Of a stretch of DNA of 27,937 nt, positions 1 to 7,687 are shown in pieces. The translations under genes were made by a program, and so were the position numbers. Origin of the DNA: DASPFV01 sp035620975 (GTDB lineage Bacteria; Acidobacteriota; Vicinamibacteria; Vicinamibacterales; 2-12-FULL-66-21); contig DASPFV010000074.1 in assembly GCA_035620975.1 (NCBI GenBank), forward strand, positions 1 to 27,937, read 5' to 3'. Under the pieces are notes generated by a model. That model searched no databases, was not told the origin of the DNA, and worked only from the letters and a program-made list of their open reading frames with translations. Position 1 is the stretch's first letter; every line of letters starts with the position of its first letter.

Positions 1-293
<293 letters not shown>

Positions 294-534
294 ATTCTCT
301 CTTCAGTGCACCACTGCACCGTGTGACGGTCGGTCGAGCTGCCGTTTGCAGGATATTTCCGCTCCGGCGGCGCCGCTCGTTCGCGGGCGGCGCCGGCGGC
401 GGCGGACCCGCCGGAGCCTTGGCGACGGCGGGCCAGTTGTTCGTTCTTTACAGCATAGTCTGGGACGACCCGTGAGGCCGGCGTCAGTATTGGGCAGCCC
501 TAAAGCACGGGATCCCAGGCAACCCAGATCGCCT
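294..534 (+). other. 23S-5S internal transcribed spacer
   Basis: About 240 nt separate the 23S and 5S genes. The segment 361-425 is very GC-rich, with repeated GGCGGC/GCCGGC motifs that could pair as processing stems. I see no tRNA cloverleaf in it. Open frames that cross it on both strands are low-complexity arginine-rich translations and are not credible genes. Confidence 0.7.
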
Positions 535-654
<120 letters not shown>

Positions 655-664
655 TAATTTCACG

Positions 665-694
665 AGCCCGCTTCAGATTGAAGCGGGCTTTTTT
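665..694 (+). terminator. Rho-independent terminator of the rRNA operon
   Basis: A perfect 9-bp stem, AGCCCGCTT (665-673) with AAGCGGGCT (681-689), encloses a 7-nt loop and is followed by an uninterrupted T-run to 694. It lies 11 nt after the 5S gene and is the strongest intrinsic terminator in the window. Confidence 0.95.
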
Positions 695-891
695 CTTGTA
701 CGCGGCGCGCTGGCGGTGCAGTCCAGACCAGTGACTATTCGGTTTCCGCTCGGCACCCGGTAAACCGCCCCGGATGCCAACTGGCACGACCGCTGGTGTT
801 ACACTTGAGTCCTCCCCTGCAGCGCCGGCCCAAGCGCCCCCGATTTTCTGGAGCCCGGATGCCACGCTTCCCGGTCCGGGTTTGAGGTGTC

Positions 892-2136
892 ATGCTGACC
901 GTCGCCTCCGCCCCGGACATCCGCGTGGAACCCTGGCCGACCGAGCGCCCGCTGTTTGCGCTGGCGCTGCTCGTCTCCGCAGGCATCTGGCTGCTGGCGA
1001 TCGTCACGATCATCGGCGCTGTCTATGCGCTGATGCTGGCGGCGTTCTTCTTCGTCATGCACCTGGCTTTCATTGCCCACGTCCGCGGGAGCGGCGTGCG
1101 AATCGGTCCGGATCAGTTCCCCGAACTGCACAGCGCTGTCGAGCGCCTCTCGGCCCGCATCGGCCTGCGGCGCGCGCCGGACGCGTACCTGCTCCATGGC
1201 GGCGGAATGCTGAACGCCCTGGCGACGAGGTTCGTCGGCTCCGACCTCGTCGTCCTCTACGCAGAGCTGATCGAAGCCTGCGGCGACAACGCGGCCGCGC
1301 GCGACATGATCATCGCCCATGAGCTGGGGCATCTCCATCGCGGCCACGTGCGCTGGCACCTCGTGGTGGCGCCGGCAATGTTCGTCCCGTTCCTGGGGAC
1401 GGCGCTCTCACGCGCGCGGGAGTACACCTGCGATCGCTACGGTCTGGCCGGCGCGGGAGACCGGGACGGGGCGCTGCTCGGCCTGACGATTCTCGCCGCC
1501 GGCGGCACGCTGGGCCGCCGTGTGAATCGTCAGGCGATGGTGAACCAGCGTGCGGACCTGAACACCGGCTGGATGACGCTCGGCGAGTGGCTCTCGACCC
1601 ATCCCCCGCTCGCCAGGCGCATGGCTCAGCTCGAGCCCGCGCTGGCCGTTGGCCCCGCCGACACGGCGCGCGGACCGCTGCGCGCGCTGGCCATCCTCGC
1701 CCTCTGCGCCTCACCGTTCGTCGTCAGCGGCCTCGTCGCGGCCGTCCTCATTCCGCTGTGGGCGGCGCGCACCGCGGCCCCGTTCCAGGACGTCAGCGAA
1801 TTCCAGACTCCGCCTCCGGAGGTCGCCACGCCCCGCGCCGAGCGGGAGATCGCGGAGCTGGCCGCCTTCGTCCGGGCCGAGCTCGAGGCCGGTCGCGATC
1901 TTCCCTGGGACGCGCCGGATCTCTACGAGCGCTGGAGGAAGGCGAACCCTGGCCGGGAGGAGCCGCTGGACCCGTACGACGGCACCCGGTACGGTTACGT
2001 CCAGCGGGGGAGCCATTTCATCCTCTGGAGTGTGGGACCCGACCTCGAGTCGCGCACCGCGGACGATGTCACATACGACTCGCGGCAGGCCCGCGAATCG
2101 ACTCCGGGCGCTTCTGCGGTCATCCGGGTCCCCTGA
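892..2136 (+). CDS. M48-family membrane metallopeptidase with GspG-like C-terminal tail
   Basis: The 414-aa protein is a predicted zinc endopeptidase of the M48 (HtpX/Ste24-like) family, anchored in the inner membrane. Two hydrophobic segments (about residues 21-62) precede the HELGH zinc motif at 143-147. The third zinc ligand is probably Glu177 in REYTCDRYG. A further membrane segment lies at about 264-291. The last ~40 residues (358-396, DPYDGTRYGY then ILWSVGPD and DDVTYDS) resemble the C-terminal part of type II secretion pseudopilins (GspG), the portion that normally follows the pilin helix. The ATG is preceded by GAGG at a good distance. It stands alone after the rRNA terminator. The peptidase call is firm; the substrate is unknown and the GspG resemblance is my reading of the motif. 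Confidence 0.88.
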   Translation: MLTVASAPDIRVEPWPTERPLFALALLVSAGIWLLAIVTIIGAVYALMLAAFFFVMHLAFIAHVRGSGVRIGPDQFPELHSAVERLSARIGLRRAPDAYLLHGGGMLNALATRFVGSDLVVLYAELIEACGDNAAARDMIIAHELGHLHRGHVRWHLVVAPAMFVPFLGTALSRAREYTCDRYGLAGAGDRDGALLGLTILAAGGTLGRRVNRQAMVNQRADLNTGWMTLGEWLSTHPPLARRMAQLEPALAVGPADTARGPLRALAILALCASPFVVSGLVAAVLIPLWAARTAAPFQDVSEFQTPPPEVATPRAEREIAELAAFVRAELEAGRDLPWDAPDLYERWRKANPGREEPLDPYDGTRYGYVQRGSHFILWSVGPDLESRTADDVTYDSRQARESTPGASAVIRVP

Positions 2137-2143
2137 CCGGATC

Positions 2144-2249
2144 CCTCCGCGAATATCCGCGTTCATCGGCGTCCCGTAGAACGATTCCCGTGGATGCCTC
2201 CGCGAGCATCCGCGTTCATCGGCGTCCCGTAAGACAATTCCGCGCTCAT
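2144..2249. repeat. Two direct repeats of ~53 nt between convergent genes
   Basis: Two head-to-tail units start at 2144 and 2197 with the same CCTCCGCGA opening. They share an identical 24-nt core at 2155-2178 and 2208-2231 (beginning ATCCGCGTTCATCGGCG). A shorter third fragment, CCGCGCTCATCCGCG at 2240-2254, overlaps the last codons and stop of the transporter gene on the minus strand. No coding role is apparent. Confidence 0.85.
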
Positions 2250-3097
2250 CCGCGATTCGCCCGGAACCAGGCAATCGCGGCCAGCATCAGCGGCAGCTCC
2301 GTCAGGAAGTAGATCGTCGCGAACCGCGCGAACTCCACGCGGCCCAGGAGCGTCACGGCAATGGCCGCTGCGACCGCGACGTTACGTGTGCCGAATTCCG
2401 CCGCCAGTGTGAAGCGGTCGCGCGGGTCGGAGGTCACCGTCATCCCGGTCAGCCAGCCGACGGCCATCGAGCAGAGCACGAACGACGCGGCGAGCGGCAC
2501 CGTGCTCCACAGCCCCTCCACGAATGCGCCGACGTTGTCCAGGATGACGAGCGTGAGGACCCCGGCGATCGCCGCGAACGCGAGCCGCTGGAGTCCCATC
2601 CGGTGCTCGTCGGCAAAGCCGGGCCAGCGCCGGCGGATCCACATGCCGAGGGTGACCGGGGCCGCCAGCATCAGCAGCAGCTGCGCCAAAAGCAGCGAGA
2701 TTGGAGCCTCGAGATCCAGCGGACGACCGAGCGCCAGCTCGAGCCCCTGGCCGACGAGCGGAACGGTCACGGCCGCGAGCAGGCAGGAGAAGCCGGTCAG
2801 CGTCACCGAGAGCGCGGTCGAGGCCCGGGCGAGATAGCTGTAGCTGTTCGAGATCCCGCCGATCGGGCATGAGGCGATGAGGAGCACCCCGGCGGCGGTG
2901 TCCGAATCGGGCCGGAAGAGCACCGTCAACGAGACTGCGAGGGGCGGCAGCAGGAGGAGGGGCGCAAACAGGCCCGCGGCCACCACGAGCCGGCGTCGGC
3001 GGACGCGGGTGAAGTCCTCCCCGGTCAGGTCCATTCCGACTGCGGCGAGCAGGATGAACGTGATCGAGGGTACCGCGACGTCGATCAGCGTTTTCAT
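2246..3097 (-). CDS. Bile acid:sodium symporter family (SBF/BASS) transporter
   Basis: The 283-aa protein is almost entirely hydrophobic, with about nine or ten membrane segments. It carries family-like features: an early GMDLTGEDF stretch, SCPIGGISNSYSYLARA in the middle and an AAEFGTRNVAVAAAIA segment near the C-terminus, matching the conserved E and N residues of SBF/BASS transporters. These couple sodium to uptake of bile acids, organic anions or other small acids; the substrate cannot be told here. The ATG at 3097 is preferred over an upstream in-frame start at 3226 because a GAGGG ribosome site lies just upstream and the 43 extra residues look unlike a membrane protein N-terminus. It is convergent with the M48 gene and divergent from the gene at 3487. 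Confidence 0.87.
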   Translation of the reverse strand: MKTLIDVAVPSITFILLAAVGMDLTGEDFTRVRRRRLVVAAGLFAPLLLLPPLAVSLTVLFRPDSDTAAGVLLIASCPIGGISNSYSYLARASTALSVTLTGFSCLLAAVTVPLVGQGLELALGRPLDLEAPISLLLAQLLLMLAAPVTLGMWIRRRWPGFADEHRMGLQRLAFAAIAGVLTLVILDNVGAFVEGLWSTVPLAASFVLCSMAVGWLTGMTVTSDPRDRFTLAAEFGTRNVAVAAAIAVTLLGRVEFARFATIYFLTELPLMLAAIAWFRANRG

Positions 3098-3486
3098 CGC
3101 ACCCTCAGCTGGAGAAGCGGCGGCCCGAATGGGGAGAGGGAGGACACACGTCTCGCAACTTGCTGTTTCCGGCCATGCTGATGTTCGACGCAGCCCGGCA
3201 GCCCATTCGCTTCGTTCGGGGGCCACCGGTGCAGCTCGCGGGCAGGCCGCCCTGACGATCGAAGGTGTTCGATCGGATCGGCAAGGCCTCGCTCAACGGA
3301 CGTCGAAAGTGCGGGAACCGGACGATCCTACACCGCCCGGGGGTTCGGCCTCCGGGAGCTTTGTCGTTCTCCCTTCTATCCGCGTATCGGCTTTTCGGGA
3401 AGTGCGCAAGGCCTGGTGCGCCGGGTAAGATGGCTGAGTTGGGAACAGCGCCGGGACCCCGACGGACCGGTCAGAGAGGAGCAGTC
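3098..3486. other. Divergent intergenic region with a perfect palindrome
   Basis: This 389-nt gap separates the transporter (minus) from the exported protein (plus) and must hold both promoters. It contains a perfect inverted repeat at 3256-3275, CGATCGAA then GGTG then TTCGATCG, an 8-bp arm hairpin or dyad. I could not assign -35/-10 boxes with confidence. No credible coding region is seen. Confidence 0.6.
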
Positions 3487-4113
3487 ATGAGACTCGTCAT
3501 CAGCTCAGGAATCGCCGCCGTGCTGTCCGGGGTGATCCTGGTGGCCGCGGACGTGAAGTTCACGTCCACCTGGAAGTCGATGGACGCCGGCCAGGTGAGC
3601 TTCGTCGGGAAGAAGGTCGCGGCCCTCGTCATCAGCCAGGACGATTCGCTGCGCGTGTCGGGCGAAGAGGCGCTCGTGCGCGAGCTGACGCCACGCGGTC
3701 TGCAGATGGTGGCGACCTATCGCATCGTTCCAAAGCCCGAGCTCGAGACCGCGGAGAAGGCGAAGCCGTGGTACGGCCAGGCGGGGGTCGAAGGCGTGAT
3801 CGCGGTGCGGCCGGTCAGCTCGGAGAAGGTCCGGACCTACACGCCCGGGACATGGACCGCCCCGTACTACAGCTCCTTCTGGAATTATTACGGATACGGT
3901 TGGGGCGCCTATTACACCCCGGGCCGGAGCAGTGAAGACACGGTCGTGGTCATCGAGACGCTGATCTTCAGCCTCGCGCAGGATGCCCTGATCTGGGCTG
4001 GCGTGAGCGAGACGAAGAACCCGCGCCAGCTCCAGCAGTTCGTGGGCGATCTCGTCAAGGCGACCGTCAAGGAGATGCAGAAGCAGGGGCTGGCGCGCGA
4101 GCAGGCGCGATAG
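3487..4113 (+). CDS. Hypothetical exported protein
   Basis: The 208-aa protein begins with a signal peptide (residues 1-21, ending VILVAA) and then KFTSTWKSM. The body alternates strands and helices: KKVAALVISQDDSLR, then a conserved-looking GVEGVIAVRPV, then an aromatic glycine-rich stretch SSFWNYYGYGWGAYYTPG (about 128-145), then an amphipathic C-terminal helix. The layout is reminiscent of small periplasmic or outer-membrane-associated proteins that bind the cell envelope (DUF4136-like), but I do not recognise the family. The ATG at 3487 has an AGAGAGGAG ribosome site. An upstream in-frame start at 3265 would hide the signal peptide and is rejected. It is convergent with the next gene. Confidence 0.75.
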   Translation: MRLVISSGIAAVLSGVILVAADVKFTSTWKSMDAGQVSFVGKKVAALVISQDDSLRVSGEEALVRELTPRGLQMVATYRIVPKPELETAEKAKPWYGQAGVEGVIAVRPVSSEKVRTYTPGTWTAPYYSSFWNYYGYGWGAYYTPGRSSEDTVVVIETLIFSLAQDALIWAGVSETKNPRQLQQFVGDLVKATVKEMQKQGLAREQAR

Positions 4114-4160
4114 CGCCGCGCGCGGCGGATGCGCATGCGGATGAACCCGATCGCCGAAGG

Positions 4161-5567
4161 CTACCGCGTATCCTTCAGCCGGAGGCTCCGCGCCACCCGC
4201 GCGAACGCTGCGTCGTACGCGGACGCGTCGTCCTGCGGCACCACGGTCGCGAAGTAGAACAGGCTTCCATTCGACAGGAGCATCGTGTGGAGCCCGATCT
4301 GCTCGGCGCGGCCCGTAGCGCTCCGGTTCCGCAGCGGCACGCCGAGGGCCTCCCGCTGCGAGAGCCGGATCCGCCTCGCTTCCCCCAGCTGCCGCAGCTC
4401 CGGGTTCTCGCGCTGGAAGGCGGTCAGGAGCGTCCGGGTGGCTTCGGCGAGATCGGAGGACGAGGCCCGGGTGACGCCGAACTCGACCCCGTGCGTGAGA
4501 ACCGTCTGCCCGTTCAGCGTGCCGTAGCCGTTCTCGGGCACGAACTTGACGGCGTTGTTCCCCGAGATGCCAGTCCAGTTCGCGGGCACTTCGACATCGA
4601 AGAGCTGTCCACCTCGAACGGCACGGAACTGCGTGGACGGGGGCGGTACGGGGTCGCCGATGCGGCCGGTGTTCGCGGGAGCACCAGTAGACCCGCCGCC
4701 TGATTCAGATCGCCGGGCCAGCTCCGCCATCGATTGCGCCGGCGGGAGCGAGGCGAACGCCGATCGCGCGCGATCGAACTCGGCGGACGGGCCGTTGCGC
4801 TGCGCGATCTGCAGGCTCGCTGCCTCCCGCGCGATGTAGCTGGACCGGTTGCCCGGGTCGGGATGGCTGCTCATCCACTCGGGGGCGCCGGTGCGCGACG
4901 ACTTCTGGATGGTCTCGAACATCCGGCCGAGATCGCGTGGGTCGTACCCCGCGCGCGCCATGATCTGGGCGCCGAGCAGGTCGGCCTGGCGTTCGTATTC
5001 GCGGCTGTACTTCAGCAGCCACGTGCCCAGTCCGAACTGGCTGCCCTGCGAGATGACCTGTCCCCAGCCGCCGCCCACCACTGCGCCGGCGATGGCGCCC
5101 GCAAGCTGACCGAGCTGGAACCCCTGGGCCTTGGTCGCGTTCGCGGTGCCGTGACGGAGCAGCACGTGGCTCAGCTCGTGCGCCATGACGCCGACGACTT
5201 CGCCTTCCGTCGCGGCGGCCTCGAACATGCCGCGGTTGACGAACATCGGCCCGCCGGGCAGGGCGAAGGCGTTGATCTCTTTCAGATTGACGGGGGTGAA
5301 CGAGTACTCGAACGCCGGATGATCGAACTCGGCGGGCGCAGCCTCGACGAGCTGCCGTCCCAGTCGATCCAGGTACCGCGTCACCGTCGGGTTCTCGATG
5401 ATCGGATACTCGCGCCGCACTTCCGCGGCCGCCTCCCGCCCGAGCTGCACGTCCTGCTCCGGCGTGTACTTGTTGCGGGGAGGCGTGATCCGCGTCTGAC
5501 CGACGGCTCCGGAGATCGCTGCCACGAGGAGGGCGACGGAGGCTGCCGCCCTGAGTCGAACTGTCAT
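4161..5567 (-). CDS. Periplasmic M48-family metallopeptidase
   Basis: This 468-aa secreted zinc protease is of the BepA/LoiP-like M48 type. A signal peptide covers about residues 1-23 (TVRLRAAASVALL to SGAVG). The core contains NAFALPGGPMFVNRGM, the zinc motif HELSH at 130-134, and a third ligand Glu192 in SREYERQADLLG. A glycine-rich hydrophobic stretch follows the HELSH helix, as in other family members. HPDPGNR marks the end of the peptidase domain. The remaining ~200 residues form a separate C-terminal domain without visible TPRs, unlike BepA. The likely role is outer-membrane or periplasmic protein quality control. I chose the ATG at 5567, which leads directly into the signal peptide; a TTG at 5585 is an alternative. 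Confidence 0.9.
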   Translation of the reverse strand: MTVRLRAAASVALLVAAISGAVGQTRITPPRNKYTPEQDVQLGREAAAEVRREYPIIENPTVTRYLDRLGRQLVEAAPAEFDHPAFEYSFTPVNLKEINAFALPGGPMFVNRGMFEAAATEGEVVGVMAHELSHVLLRHGTANATKAQGFQLGQLAGAIAGAVVGGGWGQVISQGSQFGLGTWLLKYSREYERQADLLGAQIMARAGYDPRDLGRMFETIQKSSRTGAPEWMSSHPDPGNRSSYIAREAASLQIAQRNGPSAEFDRARSAFASLPPAQSMAELARRSESGGGSTGAPANTGRIGDPVPPPSTQFRAVRGGQLFDVEVPANWTGISGNNAVKFVPENGYGTLNGQTVLTHGVEFGVTRASSSDLAEATRTLLTAFQRENPELRQLGEARRIRLSQREALGVPLRNRSATGRAEQIGLHTMLLSNGSLFYFATVVPQDDASAYDAAFARVARSLRLKDTR

Positions 5568-5760
5568 GTCTCCATTGTCGCTCAACTGCAGCTGTCGTTC
5601 CGGTGATCAGGTATCAGTGGTCAGCTGAATCCAGGGTGGTGAGTCCCAGAGCACGCCTTCCGGGCGTCCGACGGATGCCGCCGCCGTGCGCTAGCCGTGC
5701 TTGTACGGGCTTGACCCCTCAGAACTTGTACAAATGAGTCAATTTTCTCCGGGGCAAGGC

Positions 5761-5780
5761 CGCCCGCGCGTCAGCGGGCG
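5761..5780. repeat. GC-rich hairpin
   Basis: CGCCCGC (5761-5767) pairs perfectly with GCGGGCG (5774-5780) around a 6-nt loop. It is followed by TTATCAG rather than a T-run, so it is not a convincing terminator. It is the first of five inverted repeats in this gap. Confidence 0.7.
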
Positions 5781-5800
5781 TTATCAGACAAATTCGACTA

Positions 5801-5819
5801 GCCTAGCCTAAGGCTAGGC
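5801..5819. repeat. 19-nt palindrome GCCTAGCCT-A-AGGCTAGGC
   Basis: Two perfect 9-nt arms flank a single central A. With almost no loop it is more like a protein-binding dyad or an element terminus than an RNA hairpin. It sits 10 nt outside the left end of the long palindrome. Confidence 0.85.
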
Positions 5820-5829
5820 CAAGCTATGC

Positions 5830-6187
5830 CTGCAGCGAGGTGTCTCTGCGACGGCGGCCGCGCGCGCCGTGCCGGTGCTGGACGGCCGAGGCCCTTGGAG
5901 CGAGGCGCCGCACCGCGCAGCCGGAAAACGGGCGGAGCGATTCCGCGCGGCGAGTTCGGTCCCTGTGATCCGCGTAGATCTCACGCGACCACCGGCGCAT
6001 CTGTGCGCCTGGTATCTGTCGTCCACACGCATCCGTACTCGCCGCGACGGCGAGCACAGCGAGCGAGGCCCGTTTTCCCGCCTCGCGGAAGCGGGCCTCG
6101 GACGGCCAGTGCCGGCGCGGCGCAGCAGCGGCGGCTCCTGACCGAGAGGCAGACCGTCCCGCGACACGAAGGCCCAAAACGCTGCAG
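5830..6187. repeat. ~360-nt imperfect palindrome (MITE-like or structured element)
   Basis: Successive arms pair across a centre near 6001. CTGCAGCG (5830-5837) pairs with CGCTGCAG (6180-6187). A 28-nt arm at 5866-5893 pairs with 6094-6121 with few mismatches. CCGGAAAACGGGC (5921-5933) pairs with GCCCGTTTTCCCG (6068-6080). CGCGGCGAGT (5946-5955) pairs with ACTCGCCGCG (6037-6046). At the centre GGCGCA-TCTG-TGCGCC (5994-6009) forms a perfect 6-bp hairpin. The arms therefore nest over the whole length, with small indels. It encodes no transposase. It could be a miniature inverted-repeat element, a decayed mobile element or a folded RNA; target-site duplications are not evident. Confidence 0.75.
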
Positions 6188-6227
6188 TTGGTCACGGCCG
6201 AGCGCCGGCCGTCAGTACAATTCAGCG

Positions 6228-6256
6228 ACTTCGCGGTCATTTCTTCACCGCGAAGT
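6228..6256. repeat. Perfect 10-bp hairpin upstream of allB
   Basis: ACTTCGCGGT (6228-6237) pairs perfectly with ACCGCGAAGT (6247-6256) around the loop CATTTCTTC. No T-run follows. It lies about 70 nt before the allantoinase start, next to a second hairpin. Confidence 0.75.
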
Positions 6257-6259
6257 AGT

Positions 6260-6303
6260 CTAGCGGGGCGGAGCCTCGTGGGTCTGAGGCGGGGCCCCGC
6301 TAG
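6260..6303 (+). promoter_or_regulatory. GC-rich stem-loop in the allB leader
   Basis: CTAGCGGGGC (6260-6269) pairs perfectly with GCCCCGCTAG (6294-6303). Inside it GCCTC and GAGGC form a second short helix. The stem ends 19 nt before the allB ATG, so if transcribed it would sit just upstream of the ribosome-binding region and could affect translation or bind a regulator. Its regulatory role is inference from position. Confidence 0.5.
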
Positions 6304-6322
6304 GTGTAGAGTACGGCACGGC

Positions 6323-7687
6323 ATGGAACGGCTCGTCATCCGCTCCGAGCGCGTCGTGACGCCCGCAGGGACTAGGCCGGCCACGGTTCAGATCTCCAAC
6401 GGCCGCATCGTCCGGCTCGGCGCGATCGACGACGTACCCGCGGGCGTGCCGGTGGACGATGCCGCATCGCTGGTGGTCATGCCCGGTCTCGTCGATACCC
6501 ACGTGCACCTGAACGAGCCCGGTCGGAGCGACTGGGAGGGCTTCGAAACCGGCACGGCCGCAGCCGCAGCGGGCGGCGTGACGACTGTCGTCGACATGCC
6601 GCTCAACAGCCTGCCGCCGACGACGAGCTGCGCCGGCCTCGAAGCCAAACGGCGGGCTGCGCGCGGACGCATTCACGTGGACGTGGCGTTCTGGGGCGGC
6701 GTGGTGCCCGGCAACACCGGCGAGCTGAGCGGGCTCGCTGCGGCCGGAGTGGCAGGCTTCAAGGCCTTTCTGGTTCCATCGGGAGTGGAGGAGTTTCCGG
6801 CCGTTTCCGCGAGCGATCTGGAGGGCTCGCTCCCGGTTCTGGCCTCGCTCCGCCTCCCGCTGCTGGTGCACGCCGAGTCGCCCGGGGCGATTGCGCGTGC
6901 GTCGGCGCCGGTCGACGGAGCCGATCCGAGGCGCTACTCGACGTGGCTTCGCACGAGGCCGGACGCCGCCGAGACCGACGCCGTGGGCGCGCTCGTGGGC
7001 CTCTGCCGCGGGTTCCGCACGTGGATTCATGTCGTGCACCTCTCCACGCCGGCTGCAGCCGGGATGGTGGCAGCTGCGCAGCTGGAAGGCCTGCCCGTGA
7101 CGGGCGAAACGTGTCCGCACTATCTCACCTTCGCGGACGACGAGATTCCGGATGGGGCCACCTGGTTCAAATGCGCGCCGCCGATTCGATCGGCGGCCCA
7201 CCGGGAGGGGCTGTGGCAGGCTGTCGCGGCGAGCGGGATCGATCTCCTCGCCAGCGATCATTCGCCATGCCCGCCGACGATGAAGTGCTCCGCGATCGGT
7301 GACTTCCTGCAGGCGTGGGGCGGCATCGGGTCGCTGGAGCTGAGCCTGCCGGCGGTGTGGACGGGCGCTTCCCGTCGCGGTGTTCCGCTGGAGAAGCTTT
7401 CCCGGCTGTTGTCCGGTGCGCCTGCCCGCCTCGCCGGCCTGGGCAGCCGAAAGGGTCGCCTCGCTCCCGGGTTCGACGCCGACGTCGTCGTCTGGGATCC
7501 GGACGCGATGGACACCGTCAACGCCGAGTCACTTCATCAGCGGCACAAGATCACGCCGTATGCCGGCATGATCCTCCGGGGGAGGGTCGAGCGGACCTAT
7601 CTGCGCGGGAAGTGCGTGTATCGACGCGCCGACCCGGCAGGATCGTTCACACGCGCAGGGCAGCTTCTGGAGCGCAACAGGCAATGA
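6323..7687 (+). CDS. allB: Allantoinase
   Basis: The 454-aa protein is a cyclic amidohydrolase that opens allantoin to allantoate in the cytoplasm. It has the full amidohydrolase signature: GLVDTHVHLNEPGR with zinc ligands His60 and His62, the carboxylatable lysine Lys147 in GFKAFL, His183 in HAE, His239 in HVVHLST, and Asp312 in SDHSPC. CPHYLTF and the hydrophobic metal-site context match allantoinase rather than dihydroorotase. Length is usual for the family. The ATG at 6323 starts the typical N-terminal beta-sandwich sequence; an upstream start at 6188 would read through the leader hairpins and is rejected. Its stop overlaps the next start (ATGA at 7684-7687), indicating translational coupling. 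Confidence 0.95.
   Translation: MERLVIRSERVVTPAGTRPATVQISNGRIVRLGAIDDVPAGVPVDDAASLVVMPGLVDTHVHLNEPGRSDWEGFETGTAAAAAGGVTTVVDMPLNSLPPTTSCAGLEAKRRAARGRIHVDVAFWGGVVPGNTGELSGLAAAGVAGFKAFLVPSGVEEFPAVSASDLEGSLPVLASLRLPLLVHAESPGAIARASAPVDGADPRRYSTWLRTRPDAAETDAVGALVGLCRGFRTWIHVVHLSTPAAAGMVAAAQLEGLPVTGETCPHYLTFADDEIPDGATWFKCAPPIRSAAHREGLWQAVAASGIDLLASDHSPCPPTMKCSAIGDFLQAWGGIGSLELSLPAVWTGASRRGVPLEKLSRLLSGAPARLAGLGSRKGRLAPGFDADVVVWDPDAMDTVNAESLHQRHKITPYAGMILRGRVERTYLRGKCVYRRADPAGSFTRAGQLLERNRQ

Larger units (their letters stand above)
5568..6322. other. 755-nt non-coding region rich in hairpins
   Basis: This gap holds a dense series of inverted repeats. They are a 7-bp stem CGCCCGC/GCGGGCG (5761-5767 with 5774-5780), a 19-nt palindrome at 5801-5819, the long palindrome at 5830-6187, a 10-bp stem at 6228-6256 and a 10-bp stem at 6260-6303. 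A TTGTACAA palindrome lies near 5725. Open frames through the long palindrome on both strands are mirror-like arginine-rich translations of the inverted repeat, not genes. The tetranucleotide CTAG occurs several times (5798, 5803, 5814, 6260, 6300, 6371). Confidence 0.75.

Noticed and set aside
294..534. tRNA gene in the 23S-5S spacer
   Set aside because: No cloverleaf or T-loop consensus; only GC-rich repeats are seen.
5814..6384. Overlapping open frames on both strands in the long palindrome
   Set aside because: They mirror each other because of the inverted repeat, are arginine/alanine-rich, and lack ribosome sites or family motifs.
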